A stretch of DNA of 64,000 nucleotides from assembly GCA_009760855.2 (NCBI GenBank), contig WPIO01000358.1:1-64000 (forward strand). The letters run 5' to 3'. Shown here piece by piece: positions 11,916 through 64,000 of the stretch; within the stretch, counting starts at the first letter, position 1; the number at the start of each line of letters is the position of its first letter. Source of the stretch: Cristatella mucedo. Lineage: Eukaryota > Bryozoa > Phylactolaemata > Cristatellidae. The translations under genes and the position numbers were made by a program. Under the pieces are notes generated by a model, which was given only the letters and a program-made list of their open reading frames with translations, was not told where the DNA came from and ran no database searches.

Positions 11916-12790
11916 TGAATCTCATCATCTACATTGAGGATTGCTTACGAGTTGCCTAAAGTGAAAAATGCAATCACGGCTATGTATCCGTGCAAGTAAA
12001 AAATAATGCATTTTCTTATGTGCCATAAAATAAAATAAATTTTGTTTTGGATAGATTACATATGCTGGAAAGAGACCACATTAGTGAATAAGTATGCATG
12101 TAATAGATGCACACAAAAGAACATTGCGGACATTTCACGTGTACGAATAACATTTTTTGCGGTGAGGAACACACGCGTGCCTAGTTTCGCTTTAAATGAT
12201 GTTAAATAAGAGTGTCGGTTTATCGGTCAGTACAGCAGACAATAGCTTTCCAATGAGCTAGGATATGATGTTCGAATTACCGATGATTTTTTGAAGCACT
12301 GCTCACACACCAACGGCAGGGGAGCGGGTAAAACGACGGACATCCCAGGAGTAAGTATGTTAGCGTATGTGTTCGTTGATGAGGTGTCAGGGTCACCAGT
12401 TGCTGGAGCGTGGGTTCGTTGGTGGATGTTGGTGAGATGTTGACAACGCACAGTCAAGGTACGACTTTATTTCGCCAAAGTAAGAGAGTGACAGAGACAG
12501 AGAGAAGAGGTCTGGTCAGGCCGACAGCAGGCAGAGAAGTTTACGTCCGCTTAGCCCAAGTGACTGGAAGCAAGTGGCCTCTGTCTGCCTTCAAAAAACG
12601 GATGTGGGTTCAGCATGCTTGAGGGATCGGCCTCGCAGCTGGCAAAGCGATTGACTAGCCAGCGATTGCTACAATTACTTAAGGCAATTTAGCAAGTCCG
12701 TGATAGCAACGAGACCTAAAAGATGTGAGTGACAAGACCTTCACATCGACTCCGTGAACGGTTGGGAGATGATAAAGCTAGGAGAGAAGC
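11916..12790. other. non-coding stretch
   Basis: No gene or repeat recognised. Confidence 0.35.
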
Positions 12791-12796
12791 ATATGT

Positions 12797-12872
12797 ATAT
12801 AATATGTATATTGTATACGATATATATATATTATATATATAAATAATATATATAATATATACAATATATACA

Positions 12873-12907
<35 letters not shown>

Positions 12908-12916
12908 AATGTATAT
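12797..12916. repeat. AT microsatellite
   Basis: About 120 bp of TA/TAT-rich simple sequence. Confidence 0.88.
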
Positions 12917-12919
12917 ATT

Positions 12920-13570
12920 ATGGGCATAATGATTGGCAACGTGTATGACAGGCAAGCCAGGATTCAGAGTTTGCACGCAGAGTTGTGGGCTGCACGGCAG
13001 TGAATGTGCTTTCCCTGCAGATTGATGTCAGGGTAGCGCTGGGCGCTTGATCTCTGCTTGATCACGTGACTATGCTGACCGTGCATCGCCGTCGCCATAC
13101 CATGCCCGGTATAAGCTCCAGCAGAACGCTCTTACTTTCTTTTGCTCCGCCGACGATTGTGGGCGTCTCGTCAAGACTTCGCCGAAAATGATGCACAGAG
13201 GAGAGTACTATCTAAACACATGTAGGTAACTTATCTGTCTGCATACAATTTTAGGAGCTGTCCGCCCAACTCTCAAAAGAGTTTACGATCACTAGTAGCA
13301 CTCGAAAAGCGTTCGAGAGGTAATCCATCGCTTTACAAGAGATATGTGGCCAGCAACATGTTTTAATCAGAGTTTTAAATTGCCACATCTACGCTTTGTA
13401 GTGCGTATTAAAGCCTTCAAGATCTGGATAGAGATTCCTGCGAATTGTGTGAGAGACTCTTATTAGTCACGTGTCAATCGCGCCTGCTGCACCAGTTTTA
13501 GCCTCCTCGTGCCCTCAAGCCATCTATCGGCAATAAATTAGCTGCTCCATTCCCTTGCTAAAAAACCGAT
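12920..13570. other. non-coding stretch
   Basis: Nothing recognised. Confidence 0.35.
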
Positions 13571-13574
13571 AGTG

Positions 13575-13905
13575 AAAGAAGCCTTTGATCTGCAGCTCCT
13601 AGACTGTGAAACTCCCTTCCACAATACTTACGTTACGATATCTATTACCCACTGACGACTGTGGCACATCTTTTCCTTCCGCCCTGAGAGCTGCTATTTG
13701 TATAGTACTCGCTACAGTAACTACCCTACTGACTCAGCTAGGCTTCTCACTTTCTATTTGTTGCGTGAGATTGAGTCTGTTGGCCACCGCAAGCGTACCG
13801 AAGGCTGCTTAGGCTTTTATATCGCTATAGAAAATTCTCCTGCACAACACCCACTTAATCTGTGTGGCTTCGTGGAGTTACAGGCGGAAGTACATCGCAC
13901 TACAT
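13575..13905 (+). mobile_element. 3'-end fragment of the second retrotransposon family
   Basis: Plus-strand equivalent of the 3' part of the minus-strand element at 10.4 kb. GACTGTGGCACATCTTTTCC near 13666, then TTGCGTGAGATTGAGTCTGTTGG and GCTTAGGCTTTTAT follow the same order with substitutions. No intact coding frame remains. Confidence 0.7.
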
Positions 13906-15300
13906 TACAGCTCAAAGTCACGAGTACAAATCAGGGAAACTGCTTAAACCCAACTGGCTGCTTACTGCACGACTTCAGCTTCCATCCTGCCCTCTGGCCA
14001 CTCCTTATCGCATCGGCGGTCCTTAGCCATAGTTATTCAGGAAAAACAATTAATGAGTATGACGGCAGCCATAATGCAGCTCATTAAGGATGCCGCCACT
14101 TCACTAATGAGCGGTCAGTCAGAGTTGTATCAGTGAAGCACCCCGAAAGATATCTAAGCGCTGTACCGAGCTGAGACGGCAATTCCTGAGAACGTGATTT
14201 TTACCCAGGGCCTCCAAAGGAAAACGCGTGAGAAGCAGCACCATTTCGCACGGGCTATAACCGGTTGGAGACCGCTATAACCAGTTGGAGACGCGATCTC
14301 TCTCACGTCATCAGGCTCTGAAATCATCAACGAAACTGGCGGGAAGCTCGGGATCGGTCCGCTCCATTCGCTCGCTGCCTCGTTCGCTGTGCAACGCTGC
14401 CCGACGCTCTTCGCGCTTCTGGCTTTTAGCTGCGGCAGGCGTCCGCACATCCGCTCTGCGGCGATCGACGGCGTACATTATCGGCCTCCGATTGCTGGCG
14501 GGAGCTGCTCGGGCTGGCGTCGCGCTTAGCAATCCGTCCAGCCTACTAACGGACGCGGTCCTCCCAAGTTCTCGGAAGGATTATGGCACGCTGAGCGTAG
14601 GCCGGTGGGAGTTTTCTCCCGTTTCGCCCTTGAACACCTCCGAAAGATAACAATGCGGACACTGATAAGATTGCTATTGTGCTCTGGCAGAGAACGGTGG
14701 TCTCCCTGCAAACGAGCGGCTCGCGTGACGCTGCACTTAATGCTCACAACTCGCCTCGTGAAAGCAGTGAACCGTATGACTACTCTGCAATCTCATGAAG
14801 CCGGCTCGTCCATAACTAGTATAACTGAGCTACTTCCGCGCAGGTGAATCAAGTGCCCCACACTCTTTCAAGTGCAGTGAGCTTATAATGAGCGTCAAAC
14901 GGAGTGTCCTATTTTCAACCTGATTAGGCCAGCAAAAGTTATCAAGTCAACATTTACCGTTAGCAGAGATTTTGGATATCTTAGTACAAAATGGAGCTTC
15001 ATGGTTAGTCGCCATGCTGATTGCCGAAAGTCGCACGCTTCAAATAAATGGCATATAGCACACACTGTCCGTTGCTTGCTTTACGCTCTGCGTCGACCAC
15101 TTTAGTAACGTTGGCTTTAAATAATGTCGTCGGACAGATCTGCCAACGTTGTATTTATTTCGCTGGATCATTTCACGTGCAGAGATTTTACGATTGCGGC
15201 CAAGTTCACAACGGGTTCAAGGTTCATTGGCCTAGGGTTCTCGCCAATTCTCCGTGTTTCTTTTTATTGCTCTCGAACATTTCCGGCGAAAGGGCTCGGG
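13906..15300. other. non-coding stretch
   Basis: No gene identified. A short tandem duplication occurs at about 14257-14293 (TATAACCGGTTGGAGACCGC / TATAACCAGTTGGAGACGCG). Confidence 0.35.
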
Positions 15301-15304
15301 CTTT

Positions 15305-16045
15305 TCTAAATAGGGATACCACATCCAAGTTGGTCCATGCATTTCCGTGACGTCCCATCTTGACTTATGTAACTCACTGCTTACTGGCCTCCCGGTATGT
15401 GCAATCAGGTGCTTACAGCTGGTGCAAATCTGTGCAGCTAGGCGTGTCTGTCGTGAGCGTTGCACTGGCCACATCGCACCACTTCTCACCGACCTGCACT
15501 AGCTACCAGTCAAGCGACGGATCGACTTCCTTCAAGGTTTTGTTATTCAATTTTAGGTCCCTTCATTCTTTGGCTGCAGCCTACCTCCCAGATCTATTGC
15601 CCCACCAGGCCAAGCATCGTACCACCTGCTTTTTGGAATCTAACAGTTTACCAATACCTCGTACAAACCTCAAATCCTTAGAGACCGTGTATTTAGTTCG
15701 TATGCTCCCAAAGCCTGGACCTCACTACCGACTTGCGTAACAGCGTCCGCTGACGTGACCGCATTAAAAAGAACTTAAAAAACGCACCTATTTAGGACAG
15801 CATTTAGTGGGTCCCCGTGATTCGACCTTCATGTGCTTATGCGTGACGACACTGTTGCATGGTGCCACTAACCACACTTGAATGCTGACCGTGTGCACGT
15901 CACCCTAACCACGTTATTCATGTAGTTTATCAAGCATGATACCACTCACCATTCGATCGTGTTTCTTTTGCAGCGAATGTAAAGAACCTTGAAAGAGATT
16001 GAGTTCTCTGAGGGCGCTTTATCAATTGAATTGTTATTATTATTA
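15305..16045 (+). mobile_element. degenerate CR1/L2-like fragment with (TTA)n tail
   Basis: Starts within the RT thumb coding region (GATACCACATCCAAGTTGG, matching the copies at 6.5 and 44.6 kb), carries frameshifts and stops, and ends in the family 3' UTR: GAGATTGAGTTCTCTGAGGG, then TTGTTATTATTATTA. Confidence 0.85.
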
Positions 16046-16049
16046 AGGG

Positions 16050-17640
16050 TGGGTGTACCACTAGTTGGTGCTTCTGAGCCCACAGTTTCGAGTCTGAAAG
16101 CATTGAAGCAGTGCCCCCTAGCACCCCTCCCACAGCCGCTGCGCCCATGCGTCTAAGCTTTAAATTGTTCTCGCCCATGGTCTTATCTCTTAGGGTGCTA
16201 AGAAAATAAATTATATTTTTATTTTATTTTCCTCCCTGACCTTCCCCACACCGGCAGACCATAAGAAAAGCTCACAGGGGCTGCTCAGCACGGGTAGCAC
16301 GGCAAGCTAATGTTAAGGCCGCGCGTGTCGCTCACGCCTTCGGAGTGCGACAGCGACGGAGGTTTTTTTCTATTTCCTCATAAGAAACTCCCAAAGAAGA
16401 GCTGCATCTCCCAGAACCAAAGCCGTCCAACAGCCGACTACGAAAAAGAGGTAACGGCCGGAAAACGCTGGCGGGCGGGCAAAAAACCAAGAGCGAGAAT
16501 ATAGCGTCAGCGTCAACTGATCGTCACGCGGACTCCTTGGCGGCGGCGGCAGCATCGTATCCTGACTGGCGGTTAAACGGCCACATTTCGTCTCGTTCTT
16601 CGGCGGCGGATGTGCAGACAGCGAATCTAACTTTCCTCGATTCTTCGGCTTATTCTGGCTCCGCCGACCCTTCGGCTCGAGGAGCTGCCGGTCCTTTGGA
16701 GAGCCTTCAGTGGACGCGACCGACCGAGAGACGGAAACACGCGCGCCGACGCACTGGCGCCTGCGCTAGAGCCCGTTCATCAGCAGCACAAGTCTCGGTA
16801 CAGGGCGTTCGGCGCAAGTGGCGTCCATTGGTGGTGGTTTCTCGGCTCAGCGCTGTCCGCCCCTTTTGCAAGAGAACCCATCATGGCGGTGCGGTGGCTT
16901 TATTTTCTTGCAATCTAAAGCGCGCTGTCTGACATTGCCCGCTTTTCGTCGGAAAATGGCGCTCACGTTCGCCCAGCCGCGGCACTCACGTCCTGCGCCA
17001 TTCGCTGCTCGCTGTAAAGCCCTCGGCAAAGATCGAACAGCGAGCCGAGATTTTCGCAGCTTATGGACGACTTCGCAGTACTCGTACTTCTGACACTCAC
17101 CGTATGCAGTCACCGCCGAAAGAAGATCGTTTCGTCACTCGGCTGCTATTCGAAGCTTCCGGAATCCTTTGCCCTTGAACTCCGCACTTGAGCTCGGGAG
17201 CCACTTTAGCTCGCCGTCGCGCGTTTTGCAAAGTCCCTACTGAACGAGCATCGCTGAGCGACGGCGACGACGACCCGCGATCGACTCAAAGTTCAGCCTC
17301 CGACCTTTTGTACAGTTCCATTCCATCGGGAAATAGATTGAAATTTGGAGCTCTCTAGTAGTCCAGCTGGACGGTAAACGTATGCCTCTCTGAGGTTGCA
17401 TGAATTCCCATACCCATCGACGGGACATACGGTTAGGGAATTCACGTCCGACTTACTACGCTTGAGAACGTCCTTCGAACATCGACGCAAATAGTCTTTG
17501 GCATCGATCTACTGGTCTTTGGAAGCACCGATTGTGCCAGTAAATAAAGTGGCGCCAATTCGCGAGGCATCGGTGATCCGCAGGAGCCCGAGATTCGACT
17601 CAGAGTTTGATGCTCAGACGAGAAGAAGCAGTGCCCAGCA
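16050..17640. other. GC/CpG-rich stretch, no gene called
   Basis: CpG density rises from about 16.3 kb. Several overlapping open frames exist on both strands, but GC-rich sequence produces them freely and none shows a domain. Confidence 0.35.
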
Positions 17641-17648
17641 AAAATCCC

Positions 17649-18026
17649 GATCTACCGAAAGCTGCTCTTGCAGGATTCCCGATCTACCGAAAGCTGCTCT
17701 TGCAGGATTCCCGATCTACCGAAAGCTGCTCTTGCAGGATTCCCGATCTACCAAGCTGCTCTTGCAGGATTCCCGATCTACCGAAAGCTGCTCTTGCAGG
17801 ATTCCCGATCTACCGAAAGCTGCTCTTGCAGGATTCCCGATCTACCGGAAGCTGCTCTTGCAGGATTCCCGATCTACCGAAAGCTGCTTTTGCAGGATTC
17901 CCGATCTACCGAAAGCTGCTCTTGCAGGATTCCCGATCTACCGAAAGCTGCTCTTGCAGGATTCCCGATCTACCGAAAGCTGCTCTTGCAGGATTCCCGA
18001 TCTACCGAAAGCTGCTCTTGCAGGAT
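17649..18026 (+). repeat. 32-bp minisatellite, 12 copies
   Basis: Twelve head-to-tail copies of a 32-bp unit beginning GATCTACCGAAAGCTGCTCT, very similar to each other; the fourth copy lacks 3 bp (GAA). Because 32 is not a multiple of three and the unit has no stop, all three plus frames stay open through the array. The low divergence indicates recent expansion or homogenisation. Confidence 0.95.
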
Positions 18027-18300
18027 CGAGCAAGAAGGTAGGCTGCGAAGGATTCCATTTCTACTTCAGAGTAGATTTAGCTCGGCGTCACGTGTAGGCT
18101 GCTCCCGACGCTTCATCTAAATTATTGACTCACTCCTCTACGCCCTCGCAAGTGAGCTATCAACGGTGACGCGAACTCTTTTGCCAAAGTCGTAACTATG
18201 AATTTTTCCCTGTGCTAAAGTTGCAGGCCCATCGGGCGCACTAACCGTACAGTTTAACGAGCTCTCCAGGTCAAGCTCAGACATCGGGCATTCCATAAGG
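18027..18300. other. non-coding
   Basis: Nothing recognised. Confidence 0.3.
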
Positions 18301-18571
18301 AATAATAATAATAATAATGTATTTGTATATCACCCTCAGAGAAATTAATATCACTAGGCACTTTACCTTTGCTGCAAGGGAAGCAAGATCGAATGGTTAG
18401 TGAAGTAGGGTGCTCAATGACAACTAGCATGACAGGGTTAGAGATGGCATGCACAGTGGCAGCACGCATAAACACACAAAGGACGAATCACATGGACCCA
18501 CTAAAGGCTATCATAAATAGATGCATTTTTAACTTCTTTGTAAATGTCATCGAGTCAGTTGATGTCATGAC
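18301..18571 (-). mobile_element. CR1/L2-like 3' end, minus strand
   Basis: Begins with AATAATAATAATAATAAT and reads, on the minus strand, as the last 270 bp or so of the family 3' UTR. It forms the left arm of a head-to-head pair with the next element. Confidence 0.8.
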
Positions 18572-18572
18572 T

Positions 18573-19137
18573 CCACTTCTCGCCGACCTGCACTGACTAC
18601 CAGTCAAGCAACGGATCAACTTCAAGGTTATGTCGCTCACTTTTAGGTCCCTTCATTCTTTGGCTTCAGCCTACCTATCATATCTACTCCCCCAGCAGGC
18701 CATGCATCTTATCACCCACTTTTCGGAATCCAACATTTTGTCAATAATTCTTGCAAACCTCAAATCCTTTGGAGACCGTGCATTTATTTCGTATGCTCCT
18801 AAAGCCTGAAACTCACTCCGGACTTGTTTCAGAACATCCCCTGACTTGAGCACATTTAAAAAGAACTTAAGAACTCAACTATTAAGGACAGCATTTAGTG
18901 GGTCTCCGTGATTCGTCATTCGTGTGCTTATGCGTGCTGACACTGTGCATGCTGCCACTGACCACACTTGCATGCTGACCCTGTGCATGTCACCCCTAAC
19001 CCTGTTATTCATGTTGTTTATCAAGCATACTATTACTCACCATTCAATCGCATTTCCCTTTGCAGCATATGCAAAGCGCCTAGAAAGAGATTGAGTTCTC
19101 TGAGAGTGCTTTATCAAGTGCATTATTATTATTACTA
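18573..19137 (+). mobile_element. CR1/L2-like fragment, plus strand, (TTA)n tail
   Basis: Starts at CCACTTCTCGCCGACCTGCA within RT thumb coding sequence and continues through the family 3' UTR (GAGATTGAGTTCTCTGAGAG) to CATTATTATTATTACTATT. The coding part is broken. Its last 270 bp are an inverted copy of 18301-18571. Confidence 0.85.
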
Positions 19138-19225
19138 TTCACATATGCCACGGGCTCGATCCCACGATCAGACCTTGGACGGGGTGAGAACCTTAACCAC
19201 TGGGCAAAACGGTCGCTTATGACGA
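19138..19225 (-). repeat. SINE-like repeat, family B
   Basis: CATATGCCACGGGCTCGATCC, then CACGAT..ACCTTGG and GAACCTTAACCACTGGG, matching copies at 22320 and 29635. The reverse complement has an A-box-like CCCAGTGGTTAAGG and a B-box-like GGATCGAGCCC, so a tRNA-derived promoter on the minus strand is likely. It abuts the retrotransposon tail. Confidence 0.55.
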
Positions 19226-20425
19226 GGGATGCGACCTCGCTCATGACGAGCGACTGGCTGCCAGCGCTCAGCGCCACTAGCTGACCCATCGGTCGCCGAA
19301 AAAAGCATTCGCACCACTCAGAATCTCCTAATCTCGCGTGCGCTCCTGGTCAGGAGGAATGTAACGTAATGCACCTCCGTCTGCAGCTCCGACGAAAAGC
19401 GCACACACACCCTTGCGAGCACGAACACGCATACGCGTATACATAGTCAGCGGTGTCGGTAGGCGGCGATGCATACTCCCCGTAGACCGTCTCTGTCTGC
19501 CTCCTCGCTGCCGAAGTGCCGATGGTGGGAGGATAATACGGCCGCGCCTGGGTGGACGCTTCCTTCGCGGTTGCAGCTTGATTTCTCACCTTACGCAACC
19601 CCCATTATCGCCAGGTCAATGTGCCAGGCCGATTCACAATTGAACTGCCATTACATTTAGCAGAACTCATCGCGACGCCGCCGTTGCTCCCGGTCCGAGA
19701 CTCTCCTCAATGACGTCGCGGCGAGCGCACTCGGACGTGATTTAATGGCAAATGGCAATAAGCAGCGCAGTCAGACCCTGCCCGCATTGCTTCTTTGTAT
19801 TCAACTTCGACGCTACGCCACCGGATCGGCTAGCGGACGGCGAAAAAAAAGTTACCCCGCACACGATTCGCAAAACCGTCCGAGACAGCCGCTCGACCGG
19901 CGCAGCGAGTCATTCAAAGCGAGTCGTTCAAAGAGCGGCGCCTACTGGGGCGAAGCTGAGAGAGAGAGAGAGAGAGAGAGAGAGGGCGGCTCAGCGGGGG
20001 GGGGGGGCAAAACAGGGTGCCACGGCAAACACCGAAGGAGCCAGCCGGCGACATCGGCAGCAGCAGGCGCGCCGCGCGAGCGCGAGCGCTTTGCCCGCTG
20101 CATAAGCAGGCACCTATCAGCTGTGTACATTCGGCGGATATCGGGGGAAAAATCGGAACCCGCTGGCTGCTGGTACGTCTTGTTTGTTCGCGTCGATAAA
20201 GTTCTTTCCGCTGCGAACCAGAAACTTCGCGATATTATATCCGCAGGGTTAGAGGTGATCCGAACGGCTCCAGTCACGTGACTCGAGCTGCTACAAAAAG
20301 TTTTTCCGCTCGCCTGGCCGGTCGTTGGAAGCGTAGCGGCGATAGGGGCCGCGCCGGCTGTTCTACCCGTAGCTTGCTCGGACGCGCTCGCCAAAGCGGA
20401 GTTCCGCGCGGCGAGACTTCCGGAA

Positions 20426-63805
<43,380 letters not shown>

Positions 63806-64000
63806 GTTAGCGAGCGTGCTTCGACGCCACTCCACGGCGAGAGCGAGCCAGCGCTGCAGCCCTATGGCTGGGCCCGGTGCGCTCCAGTGTGCCGCCGCCA
63901 CATTGGCCCCGAGCAGTTATCGCAAGAAGGATAGGCTTAGGGCTCGCAGCGGTGGGAAGTGCCACCCGATGGAGACCAGAGAGTGGCCAGATCCGAGCTC

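Noticed and set aside
17498-18120. Repeat protein encoded by the 32-bp minisatellite
   Set aside because: All three plus frames are equally open, so no frame is favoured; no promoter or splice evidence.
19745-20281. GC-rich open frames before the signal exon as separate genes
   Set aside because: Overlapping open frames on both strands in CpG-rich DNA, containing GA and G runs, without domain features.

Overview
This is eukaryotic, metazoan-type nuclear DNA. Evidence: consensus GT-AG introns, intact exons encoding an animal-type secreted multidomain protein, 5'-truncated non-LTR retrotransposons, tRNA-derived SINE-like repeats and abundant microsatellites. I cannot name the species. MAM arrays and CR1/L2-like elements with (TTA)n tails fit an aquatic invertebrate, but that is inference.

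Layout. 1-16 kb is AT-richer and repeat-dominated, with no convincing cellular gene. It holds a possible pogo-type transposase remnant (2.3 kb), a 12-bp minisatellite (4.2-4.85 kb), tRNA-like SINE copies, CR1/L2-like fragments (6.2-7.5, 13.6, 15.3-16.0 kb) and a longer reverse transcriptase of a second family on the minus strand (10.1-11.9 kb). 16-26 kb is GC/CpG-richer. It carries a 32-bp minisatellite (17.6-18.0 kb), a head-to-head retrotransposon pair (18.3-19.1 kb) and a CpG-rich zone (19.7-22 kb) with a candidate signal-peptide exon (20426-20492).

20.4-63.8 kb (+ strand) appears to be one large gene for a secreted or surface protein built from about 16 tandem MAM domains. Each module is usually three exons: (a) the first two cysteines through the TGPs-DHT motif, phase 1 to 1; (b) Y-x-Y-I-E through the CxxFWYHMYG core, phase 1 to 0; (c) the (V/I)-x-(F/V)-E-G ... 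GDIAIDDV ... C end, phase 0 to 1. Thr/Pro/Ser-rich linkers recur after modules 2, 4, 7, 10 and 13 and before module 12. From the signal exon to 43581, 24 predicted exons (about 1,316 codons) join in one open frame with all phases matching.

From 43752 onward the modules are still recognisable, but most exons carry single-base frameshifts or in-frame stops. Either this half is decaying, or it was assembled from lower-accuracy sequence. The same stretch holds very long simple repeats, including an almost pure C tract of about 520 bp. Retrotransposons, SINE-like repeats and simple repeats fill the introns.
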